From Gemmatimonadota bacterium (GTDB lineage Bacteria > Gemmatimonadota > Gemmatimonadetes > Gemmatimonadales > GWC2-71-9): a stretch of DNA of 64,000 nt. The notes below the pieces were generated by a model that saw nothing but the letters and a program-made list of their open reading frames with translations, was not told the origin of the DNA and made no database searches. Positions 26,687-34,569 of this stretch are shown here, one piece after another. Numbering within the stretch: the first letter of the stretch is position 1; each line of letters begins with the position of its first letter. The stretch lies in the NCBI GenBank assembly GCA_003222195.1, contig QHVB01000036.1, forward strand, positions 1-64,000, written 5' to 3'. The position numbers and the translations under genes are program-made.

Positions 26687-27236
26687 CCTGCGGTACCGCG
26701 CGTTCTGCCTGATCTTCGATCTCCCACAGATCCGCCCGCTCGGCGTGCGCCACGCCCGCTACGAGGGTCGTGGGAAACTGCTGCTGCTTGGTGTTGTATT
26801 GCGTCGCGGTGTCGTTGTAGAGCTGGCGCGCGAACGCAATCCGGTTCTCCGTGGACGTCAACTCTTCCTGCAGCTGGCCGATGTTGCCGGTCGCTTTGAG
26901 CTCCGGGTAGCGCTCGACTGTGACCAGCAGCCGCGACAGAGCACCGGACAGGGCGTTCTCCGCCTGGCTGATCTGCTTGACGTTGTCAGGGCCGGACGCG
27001 TTGACTTTCACCGCCTGATTGCGCGCCTGAATCACCGCTTCGAGCGTGGAGCGCTCGAAATCCATCGCGCCTTTGACGGCGTTCACGAGATTGGGAATCA
27101 AATCGTGCCGCCGCTTGAGCTGCACGTCGATCTGCTTGAAGGCGTTCACCGTCTGGTTCTTCAGGGAAATCAAGCCATTGTACGCGGCGATCACCCATAA
27201 GACGATGACTACGGCAAGTATCAGCACCACCCACAT
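26667..27236 (-). CDS. lemA: LemA family protein
   Basis: 189 residues: one N-terminal membrane helix (about 2-18), then long helices with the family motifs NAFKQIDVQLKRRHDLIPNLVNAVKG (residues about 31-56) and AENALSGALSRLLVTVERYPELKA. The C-terminus lacks the usual FxxP end and is extended, overlapping htpX. LemA and HtpX genes are commonly paired; the protein probably anchors or helps membrane proteolysis or envelope stress response. The exact function is unknown in the family. Confidence 0.92.
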   Translation of the reverse strand: MWVVLILAVVIVLWVIAAYNGLISLKNQTVNAFKQIDVQLKRRHDLIPNLVNAVKGAMDFERSTLEAVIQARNQAVKVNASGPDNVKQISQAENALSGALSRLLVTVERYPELKATGNIGQLQEELTSTENRIAFARQLYNDTATQYNTKQQQFPTTLVAGVAHAERADLWEIEDQAERAVPQVDLSRR

Positions 27237-27259
27237 CGTCGACTCCAGGTTTCGAGAAA

Positions 27260-27287
27260 GTAGGGGCGCAACATGTTGCGCCCCTAC
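27260..27287. repeat. Perfect 28-bp palindrome
   Basis: The arm GTAGGGGCGCAACA is followed directly by its exact reverse complement. It lies between the MerR-type gene stop (27297) and the lemA start (27236). It could fold into a long hairpin that ends the regulator transcript, or be a dispersed REP-like element. Only one copy is in the window. Confidence 0.8.
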
Positions 27288-27296
27288 AGGAAATCA

Positions 27297-27932
27297 TTAC
27301 GTGCTGTGCGGCAGGAGTTTCGCGATCGCCTGGCGGATCGTCTCGGCGAGGCCCTGATCATCGGAACCGAGGCGCGCCAGCGGATGGTCGGCATCGACGT
27401 GCAGCTCTACGCCTCGCGTCACCGGAATCCGCCGCCACGTCGTGGTCCCCACCGTCTCCTTGACGGCATCGCGCGTCAGCCACGCCGTCAGCGCGCGGCC
27501 GGACCGGCCGCGCGGCATGCCTTCCGCCCCCTTCAGCGGCAGGCGCTCGGGGGTGGGGAGCGACGCCCCCAGGACCTGGGCACAGCGCCGTTCCAGGACG
27601 TCGCCGGTCTGGTCGTGCATGTCCTTGGTGATGGCGGCGAGCGTGGCTCCCTCCATCTGCCGCAGCTTGATCGCCAGCAGTTGGAGAAAATGCCGGTAGG
27701 AGTACGTCGCGGCGGTGCCGCGTCCTTCTGGAGGACTGACGAGCCCGCGCGTGACGTAGAAGCGGATGGTCCGCTCGCTCGGCGCCGCACGCGCGGCCGC
27801 GTTGATGGGAGTGACCGCTGAGGCATCGAGCACCGCCCCGACGACGACCGACAGATCTCGCAGGTTCCAAGGCGCGAGATTCCGGTATTCGCGCAGCACA
27901 TGGAGCGGATCCGCGTGGGCGACCGTCGTCAT
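27297..27932 (-). CDS. MerR-like transcriptional regulator
   Basis: 211 residues. The N-terminal half has a winged-helix of MerR type: PSERTIRFYVTRGLVSPPEGRGTAATYSYRHFLQLLAIKLRQMEG, where the RFYxxxGLxxPPEGR and YxxxHLLxL patterns are diagnostic. The C-terminal domain (about 110-211) is unfamiliar and may bind an effector. It is the third gene of an AraC-type / receiver / MerR-type operon joined by ATGA overlaps. Start ATG 27932. Confidence 0.85.
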   Translation of the reverse strand: MTTVAHADPLHVLREYRNLAPWNLRDLSVVVGAVLDASAVTPINAAARAAPSERTIRFYVTRGLVSPPEGRGTAATYSYRHFLQLLAIKLRQMEGATLAAITKDMHDQTGDVLERRCAQVLGASLPTPERLPLKGAEGMPRGRSGRALTAWLTRDAVKETVGTTTWRRIPVTRGVELHVDADHPLARLGSDDQGLAETIRQAIAKLLPHST

Positions 27933-28345
27933 GCGTCCATGGCGTCCGAGGAGCGATCCTGCTGCAGCGCGGTCGCGATCCAATCCACGACCTGCTTGAG
28001 GTTGAACGGCTTCCGGATCACGGTGCAGCGGTGGTGATCGAGCCAGGTGCGCACCTCTTCGGCTTCCGCGTCGCCCGTCATGATCGCGATACGCCCCTCC
28101 AGGGCCGGCCAGCGATGAATGATCGCCAGATAGAGCGCCAGTCCGGACATGGTGGGCAAATGGATGTCGAGGAGCAGCGCCTGAGCTGCTTCGGTCGCGA
28201 GCATTTCGTACGCCGCTTCGGCGGTACCCGCGCTCAGCACGCGATAGCCGTGGCGTTCGAGAAACCGCTCGAGCACGCGCCGCAGCCCCGCCTCATCGTC
28301 GACGATCAGGACGGTCGCGGGCTTGCGAGGAGGCGAAGTCATCAT
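27929..28345 (-). CDS. Single-domain response regulator
   Basis: 138-residue CheY-like receiver with no output domain. Acidic pocket Asp16-Asp17, phospho-acceptor Asp60 (LLLDIHLP), Thr90 in IMTGD and Lys112 in RKPF are all present, so phosphorylation is expected. No histidine kinase is adjacent. It sits between, and overlaps, an AraC-type and a MerR-type gene, which suggests the three act in one signalling path. Confidence 0.92.
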   Translation of the reverse strand: MMTSPPRKPATVLIVDDEAGLRRVLERFLERHGYRVLSAGTAEAAYEMLATEAAQALLLDIHLPTMSGLALYLAIIHRWPALEGRIAIMTGDAEAEEVRTWLDHHRCTVIRKPFNLKQVVDWIATALQQDRSSDAMDA

Positions 28346-29142
28346 GAGGCGCTGGCCGCCGCGCGGCTCGCCGGCGTCAGGAACCCCTGGATGATGCGAG
28401 CCGTCGCCTGATCTGCCGTGAGTGAAAGCTTCATCTCACCGGCGGTGAGCCCGAGGTATTTGCGGGCATGCTGCTGCAGGGTCTTCGCCTGGGCGTACCC
28501 GAGGCGCTTGGTCACGTCCTCAATGGTGAAGCCAGGGTCCTGGAGCAGGCGATGCGCGTAGAGCACGCGGGCCGCGGCGAGAATCTCCCGTGGGCTCGAC
28601 AGGCCCGCCCGCGCGAACCAGCGCGCGCACGTGCCGCGATCCACGCGCGCCCGTGCGGCGACCTGTTGAATCGTTTGAACCTCGCCGGGAGTGCGCAGCG
28701 CGTCTTCCAGGACCCAGCGCAGCTCGGGTGGCAGCGGCGCCAGTGCCGTCGTGAGCTGCTCGAGCAGCCGATGTGACGCGGAGTGCATCGCTTCCGCCGA
28801 CAACAGATCGCGCAGGCGATCGGGATGGTCTTCGGTGCGACTCAACACCACCTGGCTGATGCCGCATTTGCCCATCTGCAGCAGGACGGGTGCGAGCTCG
28901 GGCGTCATGACCGGCGTGTAGAGGATGAACGGCAGCGAGGGGAACAGGACCCGGAGCCGCTCGACCTCCTGGCCCCGCGCTCCGCCGAGCATCGGGTCGA
29001 CGACGGCGATTTCGACCGGCCGGCCCTTGATGGTCTCGAGGGCGACGTCCCACGTCTGGGCGCGGGCGAGTGTGAAGCGTGGCGTGATAGCGCCGCGCAG
29101 CCTCTGATATTGCACGTCCGAGACCGCTGCTAGTACCAGCAT
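28342..29142 (-). CDS. AraC-type DNA-binding regulator with receiver-like N-terminal domain
   Basis: 266 residues. N-terminal about 120 residues (LVLAAVSDVQYQRLRGAI, VEIAVVDPMLGG, LPFILYTPVMTPELAPVLLQ) look like a degenerate response-regulator fold. The C-terminal part (about 150-245) is a double HTH of AraC type: IQQVAARARVDRGTCARWFARAGLSSPREIL and EDVTKRLGYAQAKTLQQHARKYLGLTAGE. It starts the operon with the receiver and MerR-type genes. Two 18-bp direct repeats just upstream are a likely operator. Confidence 0.85.
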   Translation of the reverse strand: MLVLAAVSDVQYQRLRGAITPRFTLARAQTWDVALETIKGRPVEIAVVDPMLGGARGQEVERLRVLFPSLPFILYTPVMTPELAPVLLQMGKCGISQVVLSRTEDHPDRLRDLLSAEAMHSASHRLLEQLTTALAPLPPELRWVLEDALRTPGEVQTIQQVAARARVDRGTCARWFARAGLSSPREILAAARVLYAHRLLQDPGFTIEDVTKRLGYAQAKTLQQHARKYLGLTAGEMKLSLTADQATARIIQGFLTPASRAAASAS

Positions 29143-29174
29143 TCCCCTACAGCTCCTCCGAAGAGTTCCCTAAG

Positions 29175-29213
29175 TGCCGCAAAACCGCCCTACGATGCCG
29201 CAAAAACGCCCTA
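29175..29213. promoter_or_regulatory. Two 18-bp direct repeats, candidate AraC-type operator
   Basis: TGCCGCAAAACCGCCCTA at 29175-29192 and TGCCGCAAAAACGCCCTA at 29196-29213 differ at one base. The 21-bp spacing equals two helical turns. They lie in the 142-bp gap between the divergent AraC-type gene and the small lipopeptide gene. Confidence 0.65.
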
Positions 29214-29284
29214 AAACAATCTGCCGTTTTGATTCATGTTGGCTGCGGCTGTGAGTCCCTATTCAACCCGACAACGGAGGCCCT

Positions 29285-29416
29285 ATGTCGCGCCGGATCC
29301 GCACCCTTCTTGCGTTGTTCCTCGTCTCGTTTGCGCTGACCGCCGCGGCATGTGCCGATGCGTCAGGTCCGACCAGTGGCACCTGCGACCAGAACAACCC
29401 GAACGTCTGCCACTAA
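29285..29416 (+). CDS. Small Cys-containing lipopeptide (43 aa)
   Basis: Start ATG 29285 with a strong ACGGAGG five bases upstream. Residues 1-22 form a signal peptide whose end LTAAAC is a lipobox (Cys22). The mature part is only about 22 residues, CADASGPTSGTCDQNNPNVC plus one His, with two further Cys that could form a small disulfide ring. No family is recognised. It overlaps by four bases the stop of the convergent TPR gene, and is divergent from the AraC-type operon across the direct repeats. It could be a signal peptide-like factor or a small envelope lipoprotein. Confidence 0.65.
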   Translation: MSRRIRTLLALFLVSFALTAAACADASGPTSGTCDQNNPNVCH

Positions 29417-30675
29417 GGAGTAAGCGCCGCGAGGGAGGCAGAAACCTCCCTCAAAGCGTCACTCTGCAGTCTGGGCTCTGCGGCCGCGAGTTCAACCGAA
29501 TCGGGTAACTCGCAATCGCAGAGCCCGTTCATTATCCGCTCGATTCGAAACGTCAACTCGTGCAGCCCGTGGGCGCTCGCAATCTCGAGTGCTTGCCGCA
29601 AACTCGTTTCGCCCTTTGCAAAGTTTCCAAATCGCGCAAGTCCGATACCAACTTTGAGAGAATAGTCAGCACGTTGGTTCGGAGCCATCTGGTGAAGATG
29701 GTTGTAGCATCGCTCACGCAGTCGCTCGAATCCGAGGCGGTCTCGGCGGAACGAGGCGCAATGCATGAGCTCGATAAAGGCGTTGAAGTGGCTTTCACCG
29801 ATCTGTTCATGTCGTACGACTGCTTTCAACGCGCGCTCCGCCCCATCGACGTCGCCAATCGCCAGTAATGCGATGCCTAGGTCGTTGAGGACGCGGAGCT
29901 GATCGGCCTCATCTTCGTAGAGCTCGTAGGCTCGCCAGAGGTGCGGTGCCCCGGCCTGGCCTTCGCCGCGTCGCTGAAGCAGGTTCCCAAGTCCATGATT
30001 TGAGTGCGCCTGAATGACATGATCCCCGAGGTGGGTTGCGTCAGCCAACAAACCACGCCAGCGCCGCTCGGCTTCGGGCAAGTTGCCCCGGAAATGGAGC
30101 ACGTTGCAGTTACCAACTTGGCTGAGTAGCGCGGCGTGTCTGTCTCCCGATCTTTCCGCCAACAGCCCCGCCTCGCGATACGCCACGATGGCACCGTCAA
30201 AGTCAGCCTGCTGACGCCGGACACGTCCGAGCCGCATCCACGCAGAGATTGTATCCGTCGATTTCATTGCGCCAGCACCAACCCCGATCATCGTGTGCAG
30301 CGCGTCTTCCGCTTCCTCGAAATGCGACTCCTGCTCGAGGTAGAGGGCGTACGCAAACAGGGCTGGAGCGAGCGCGTCGATTTCCTTCGTGCGATGCGCT
30401 TCTCCGGTCGCTCGCACGATGCAGCTCAGATGCGCCGCTTCCGTGCCTTCACCCGCGAGCTCGGCGCAATAGCGCTCCGTTGCCGCCCACTGATAACGAA
30501 ACACGTCCGGAGTCGGCGGCTCGCGGTCCGGCGCGAGCAAATCCACGAACCGCAACGCCAAAAACGCGCCCTGACCCAGACGCACCTCGGGAGAGGTGGC
30601 TGGCTCATCGGCGACCCGTTGCAGGAAGACGGCATGCGGCAACCCGCTGCCGCGCGACAGGACCTTAGTGCTCAT
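29413..30675 (-). CDS. TPR-repeat protein (420 aa)
   Basis: Cytoplasmic helical protein with at least six tetratricopeptide-like repeats from about residue 100 to 385, for example ALFAYALYLEQESHFEEAEDALHTM, SAWMRLGRVRRQQADFDGAIVAYREAGLLAE, ALLSQVGNCNVLHFRGNLPEAERRW and GIALLAIGDVDGAERALKAVV. No DNA-binding domain is seen at the N-terminus (PHAVFLQRVADE). TPR folds of this kind bind peptides or proteins. The gene faces the small lipopeptide gene tail to tail, which is suggestive but not proof of a peptide-receptor pair. Confidence 0.8.
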   Translation of the reverse strand: MSTKVLSRGSGLPHAVFLQRVADEPATSPEVRLGQGAFLALRFVDLLAPDREPPTPDVFRYQWAATERYCAELAGEGTEAAHLSCIVRATGEAHRTKEIDALAPALFAYALYLEQESHFEEAEDALHTMIGVGAGAMKSTDTISAWMRLGRVRRQQADFDGAIVAYREAGLLAERSGDRHAALLSQVGNCNVLHFRGNLPEAERRWRGLLADATHLGDHVIQAHSNHGLGNLLQRRGEGQAGAPHLWRAYELYEDEADQLRVLNDLGIALLAIGDVDGAERALKAVVRHEQIGESHFNAFIELMHCASFRRDRLGFERLRERCYNHLHQMAPNQRADYSLKVGIGLARFGNFAKGETSLRQALEIASAHGLHELTFRIERIMNGLCDCELPDSVELAAAEPRLQSDALREVSASLAALTP

Positions 30676-30824
30676 CGCACCCGGTAATTGCAGCAGATAT
30701 GCCGAGAGGCAAGACCATCACGCACAGCAACATACCGCTCGCGCGCGACGTGCGTTAGCCCGCAAATGGCGCGTTTTCAGGCTTTTCGCCGTGTTTTTCG
30801 GATGCCGGAAGGGTTTCCCTGACA

Positions 30825-30833
30825 TGCTATAAA
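30825..30833 (+). promoter_or_regulatory. Extended -10 promoter element of the pseudopilin gene
   Basis: TGC-TATAAA (TATAAA at 30828-30833) ends six bases before ATG 30840, so transcription would begin at or next to the start codon and the message would be leaderless. No convincing -35 box is seen. Confidence 0.45.
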
Positions 30834-30839
30834 CGACCA

Positions 30840-31268
30840 ATGTCCAAGGGGTTCACGCTGATCGAGATCCTGGTCGTCCTCTGCATCGCGGCTGTGCTAC
30901 TGGCGTTCTGGGTACCCCGAGCCACACGGCTCATGGATTGGCTCGAAACCGAACGCGCGGTGCGCGACGTGACGACGGCGCTGGCCGTCGGACGCAATGG
31001 CGCCATCATGCAGTCGACCCGGGCTCGGATCACGTTCCGCGCGGACTCGATCCGAATCGACCGGCTTCGGGGGACGGGCTGGGAGCCGTGGTGGCGCATA
31101 GCTGGACCGGCCAGCCATGGTGTCACACTCGAAGTGTCGAATCCCATCGTGCAGTTCGGACCCATCGGCATGGGATGGGGCGTGTCGAACACGAAGATCG
31201 TGCTGCGTCGGGGGTCTCAAGCCGAAACGATCACGATGTCCCGCGTGGGACGTGTGAAGCACTGGTAG
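30840..31268 (+). CDS. Type IV pilin-like protein (GspH/FimT type)
   Basis: 142 residues with a class III signal peptide: KG followed by FTLIEILVVLCIAAVLLAFW, with the prepilin peptidase site after Gly4 and the conserved Glu at +5. The C-terminal domain has beta strands typical of GspH/FimT minor pseudopilins (ARITFRADSIRIDRL, GVTLEVSNPIVQFGPIGMGWG). Minor pseudopilins prime type II secretion or type IV pili. No other pilus gene is nearby, so this is an orphan gene. No ribosome binding site is evident in the short upstream region. Confidence 0.85.
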   Translation: MSKGFTLIEILVVLCIAAVLLAFWVPRATRLMDWLETERAVRDVTTALAVGRNGAIMQSTRARITFRADSIRIDRLRGTGWEPWWRIAGPASHGVTLEVSNPIVQFGPIGMGWGVSNTKIVLRRGSQAETITMSRVGRVKHW

Positions 31269-31377
31269 ATGCAACCGTTCAGCGGGTCGCTGCATCTAAT
31301 CGTATGAAACTTGGATGCGGTGCGGTACGTAACTCGAAGGGTCGCGGCTGAAGTGTGACGGCCACTTCGCCCGACCG

Positions 31378-31411
31378 CCAACCCCGGGGAGCTTTTCGCC
31401 CCGGGGTTTGG
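31378..31411. terminator. Bidirectional terminator between pseudopilin and HD-GYP genes
   Basis: Arms CCAACCCCGGGG (31378-31389) and CCCCGGGGTTTGG (31399-31411) around a short loop, with TCTTTC following on the + strand. A smaller hairpin GAAGTG/CACTTC lies about 30 bases upstream. Confidence 0.75.
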
Positions 31412-31416
31412 TCTTT

Positions 31417-32490
31417 CTAGAGGGCAGGTCCTGCGTCTTCGTCCAGGAACACCAGCGTTTGGCGGCGGCCCACGATGCGGACGAGAGCGTCGTAGACCTT
31501 GGCGTCGAGCACCGTCCCGGACAGATCCGCCATGCGCTCCACGGCCTGTTCGGGGGTCATTTTCTCCTGATAGGGGCGCGCTGTCGTGAGGGCGTCGTAC
31601 ACCTCGGCAGCCGCGATTATCCGCCCGCCGAGCGGCACTTCTTCACCGCGCAGGCCGTCGGGGTAACCGGTGCCGTCATAGCGCTCATGGTGGCTCTTCA
31701 CCATCGCGACGATATCACCGAGGTGCACTAGTGGCGCGAGAATCTGGGCGCCGATAATCACATGCTGTTTGACGTGCTCGAACTCTTCCGCAGTCAGCGG
31801 CCCTTCCTTATTAACCACCGCGTCTCGCGTTCCGATCTTCCCGAGATCGTGCAGGCGGCCGGCCACCCGAACGCGATCGACCTCCTCTTCACCCAGTCCC
31901 ATCTCCGTGGCGATGTTCGCCGAGAGATCGGCGACTCGCGCGGAGTGGCCGCGCAGATAGGGATCCTTCGCCTCGAGCGCATTGACGAGCGCCTCGAGCG
32001 TCGCGGTGGAAATCCGCTCCATGCGGTGCTGCTGGCGCTGGAGCTCCGCGGTCCGAGTGGTCACTTCCTCTTTGAGCCATTGATTCAGGTGACGGCTCTC
32101 GAGCTGCATCTCGCGGCGCTTCAGCGCGCGGTGGACGGCGCGACCGAGGTCGGCCAGCTCGATCGGCTTGGTGAGATAATCCATCGCGCCGCGCTGCATG
32201 CAAAGTGCGGCGCTGGTCGCGTCGTTGACCGCCGTGAGCATCAGGATGGCGAGGTCAGGCTCGATCTCGAGTGCCTGGGGCACGAGGTCCACGCCACTGG
32301 TCCCGGGCATGCGGATATCGGACAGCATCAACGCCACCTTGTGCAGGCGCAGCTGCTGGAGCGCTTCGTCCGCCGAGCTCGCCGCAAACACCTCGAACTG
32401 CTGCTGCTTCAGGTATTTCCGCAGCGCGTTCCGGATCGGCTCTTCGTCATCGACCACGAGAACCGTGACGATTCCGGCATGAGCGGTCAA
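31417..32490 (-). CDS. Response regulator with HD-GYP domain (c-di-GMP phosphodiesterase type)
   Basis: 357 residues. Receiver domain (1-125) with Asp14/Asp15, phospho-acceptor Asp58 (LSDIRMPG) and Lys108 (LTKPI). A coiled linker (about 125-160) follows, then an HD-GYP domain with His214-Asp215 (GRLHDLGKIG) and GYP at 275-277 (RYDGTGYPDGLRGEEVPLGGRI). The family hydrolyses cyclic di-GMP to GMP and regulates surface behaviour. All metal and GYP residues appear intact. The cognate kinase is not adjacent. Confidence 0.93.
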   Translation of the reverse strand: MTAHAGIVTVLVVDDEEPIRNALRKYLKQQQFEVFAASSADEALQQLRLHKVALMLSDIRMPGTSGVDLVPQALEIEPDLAILMLTAVNDATSAALCMQRGAMDYLTKPIELADLGRAVHRALKRREMQLESRHLNQWLKEEVTTRTAELQRQQHRMERISTATLEALVNALEAKDPYLRGHSARVADLSANIATEMGLGEEEVDRVRVAGRLHDLGKIGTRDAVVNKEGPLTAEEFEHVKQHVIIGAQILAPLVHLGDIVAMVKSHHERYDGTGYPDGLRGEEVPLGGRIIAAAEVYDALTTARPYQEKMTPEQAVERMADLSGTVLDAKVYDALVRIVGRRQTLVFLDEDAGPAL

Positions 32491-32520
32491 CCCGATGCTC
32501 CTTGTAAAGCCAAGGCCAAA

Positions 32521-33384
32521 CTAGGAATCGGCTGCGATGAACGCCAGAGCTACGGGGGCGGGAATGAGCTTGGCGGCATATGCTTGGCTGAGTAGCTCGG
32601 CGACGGCGCGTCGTCCGGTCGAGCCGTAGTCAACCGTGTAGGCGTTCACGTACATGCCGACAAACCGGTCGGTGCGCGCGGTGTCGAGCCCGCGGCTGAA
32701 CCCCTGCGCGTGCGCCAGCGCCTCGGCCCGATGGGCGAGACCGTACTCGATACTGGCTTTCAGATCGCGCGCGATCGCCCGCGTGAGCTCGTCGCCGAGG
32801 TCGCGCCGAACAACATTGCCGCCGAGCGGCAACGGAAGCTGGGTCTGTTGGTACCACCACTCGCCCATGTCGGCCCAGAGATGCAAACCGCGGTCGGCGA
32901 AGGTCAGTTGCCCCTCGTGGATCAGGAGCCCGGCATCGGCTTTTCCCGCGGCTACGTAGTCTTCGATTTGATCGAACGGCACCACGACGTGTCGCGCGGC
33001 GGGCTGATAGAGCCGCAGCGTCAGGAACGCCGTGGTCAGCTCCCCCGGCACCGCAACCAGACGGCCCGTAAGCGCGGCGCGTGGTCTCGTCGGCGGCCGC
33101 TTGCGGCTCACGATGAGCGGCCCATAGCGATCGCCGATGCTGGCGCCGTGAGCGAGCAGCGCATACCGGTCCGCGAGGTACGCGTAGGCGTGCAGCGAGA
33201 CGGCGGTGACCTCCAGTTCGCCGGCGAGCGCGCGGCGGTTCAGGCTTTCGATATCGCCGAGCTCGTGCACGTACCGCCGGTCGCCGGTGTCGATCTTGCC
33301 CTGAGCCATCGCCCAGAACATGAACGCATCGTCGGCGTCCGGGCTGTGGGCGACGTGGATCGTCCGGGAAATCGTCGCCGTCAT
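32521..33384 (-). CDS. mqnD: 1,4-dihydroxy-6-naphthoate synthase (futalosine menaquinone pathway)
   Basis: 287-residue periplasmic-binding-protein-like enzyme that converts cyclic de-hypoxanthine futalosine to 1,4-dihydroxy-6-naphthoate. The N-terminal motif HVAHSPDADDAFMFWAM, DIESLNRRALAGELEVTAVSLHAYAYLADRYALL, and the core PGELTTAFLTLRLY are characteristic of MqnA/MqnD. The D-D-A-F-M-F pattern and length favour MqnD over MqnA. It implies that menaquinone is made through futalosine. It overlaps the upstream gene by ATGA. Confidence 0.85.
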   Translation of the reverse strand: MTATISRTIHVAHSPDADDAFMFWAMAQGKIDTGDRRYVHELGDIESLNRRALAGELEVTAVSLHAYAYLADRYALLAHGASIGDRYGPLIVSRKRPPTRPRAALTGRLVAVPGELTTAFLTLRLYQPAARHVVVPFDQIEDYVAAGKADAGLLIHEGQLTFADRGLHLWADMGEWWYQQTQLPLPLGGNVVRRDLGDELTRAIARDLKASIEYGLAHRAEALAHAQGFSRGLDTARTDRFVGMYVNAYTVDYGSTGRRAVAELLSQAYAAKLIPAPVALAFIAADS

Positions 33385-34082
33385 GAAGCCGGTCTCCGGG
33401 GGTTCTGCGCCTGGCGTACCGCTTCAGTATGGAAGTTCGTCAACGACTCGCGGTGGTCGTCGTACTCGGAGCGTTTGAGCGCCAACTCGGCTTGCTCGTG
33501 ACGCAGGAAGTCGGCGTATGCCCGCTGCTCCTGGGCGGTATTGCCTTGCACCTGGTAGGCGTGCGCGCGCAGTACATAAATGAAGAGGTGATTGGGCGTC
33601 GCCCGCTGAATGGTGTCCGCCTGCGCGAGGGCGGCGGCGACATCCCCACCGGCGAGCTGTAACAAGCCGATATGGTAGCGTGCGTCCGCATCGAGCGTGG
33701 GTAGCTGCTCGTACGCGCCGAGCGCCATGGGGAGAAAGAATTGGACACTGTCTTGCTTGCCCGCTTCCGCCAACGTCATGACGCGATTGAACAAGCGATT
33801 CGCGCGCTCCTCCGGCGACATCTGCGAGATGTCGGGCGGCCGAACGCCCCCACCGCTGGCTGCTCCGTTGGCAAAGGGGGCGACGGCCTGGTCGCTGCGC
33901 GCCGGCCCGCTCGTGGCGCGCATGGCAACGACGGTAACGAGCGCTCCCAGCGCGGCGCCGGCGAGCGCCCAGGGGAAGCCGGCCCGCCACCCGGTCGCTC
34001 CGGTCGTGGCGACGGCCGCGCCGCACTTGTGACAAAATTTGGCGCCAGCCGATAACTGCGCGCCGCAGGCATGACATGTCAT
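33381..34082 (-). CDS. Zinc-ribbon membrane protein with TPR-like C-terminus
   Basis: 233 residues. Residues 1-22 are a zinc ribbon (CHACG and CHKCG), followed by one membrane helix (about 35-55), a low-complexity linker, and a periplasmic helical domain with TPR-like repeats (FFLPMALGAYEQLPTLDADARYHIGLLQLAGGDVAAALAQADTI). The zinc ribbon would lie in the cytoplasm. Similar layouts occur in uncharacterised envelope proteins. It precedes and is coupled to mqnD, with no obvious functional link. Confidence 0.75.
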   Translation of the reverse strand: MTCHACGAQLSAGAKFCHKCGAAVATTGATGWRAGFPWALAGAALGALVTVVAMRATSGPARSDQAVAPFANGAASGGGVRPPDISQMSPEERANRLFNRVMTLAEAGKQDSVQFFLPMALGAYEQLPTLDADARYHIGLLQLAGGDVAAALAQADTIQRATPNHLFIYVLRAHAYQVQGNTAQEQRAYADFLRHEQAELALKRSEYDDHRESLTNFHTEAVRQAQNPRRPAS

Positions 34083-34139
34083 AGGAGGAGAATGTAACCC
34101 GGCCTAGCGAGGCGCAGGAAAGCCGGTAGAGTAGGGCGC

Positions 34140-34391
34140 ATGACGGCAACCGAATACGGCAAGCACATGGGCGAGCTGAAGCGCGGCGAGCAGCGCTGGG
34201 ACGTGTATCTCGAGGGACAGCCCGATGCGTCACTCGGCGCCGTGCGCGGCCGCATTCACTTCGTCAGCGGGGGAGGACAGCTGCACAAAGTGACCGGCTG
34301 GATCTTCCTCGAATGGAAGGAGAAGGATATGCAGGAGCGATTCGGGGAGTTTTCCGCGGTGGAGCTGCTGCACTTCGTGGAGGCTCTGTAA
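34140..34391 (+). CDS. Small hypothetical protein (83 aa)
   Basis: Soluble beta-rich protein: RWDVYLEGQPDASLGAVRGRIHFVSG, HKVTGWIFLEWKEKDMQERFGEF, ending ELLHFVEAL. No membrane segment, no Cys. The family is not known to me. It is divergent from the zinc-ribbon gene across 57 bp. Confidence 0.6.
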   Translation: MTATEYGKHMGELKRGEQRWDVYLEGQPDASLGAVRGRIHFVSGGGQLHKVTGWIFLEWKEKDMQERFGEFSAVELLHFVEAL

Positions 34392-34411
34392 CGCAAATGC
34401 GGCATTCTTGA

Positions 34412-34513
34412 GCGAACAGTTCGCACATTTCCACACTATAAGCAGTACTTCACCCCATTTTTTTGCAGTTCGTGCAGCGATTTCTTGACACCTCCCTACG
34501 GCCCCTCTAGCTT
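34412..34513 (+). promoter_or_regulatory. Promoter and palindrome upstream of the first glutamine synthetase
   Basis: TTGACA (34485-34490), 17-bp spacer, TAGCTT (34508-34513) is a good promoter with start near 34520. Some 60 bases further up lies the perfect palindrome GCGAAC-A-GTTCGC (34412-34424), a possible operator. No NtrC or GlnR consensus was recognised. Confidence 0.6.
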
Positions 34514-34569
34514 CCGTTATGGCCCGCCGCTTGCGAAAGCGTTCATCGACTCGGGAAGGAGCCCACTCA

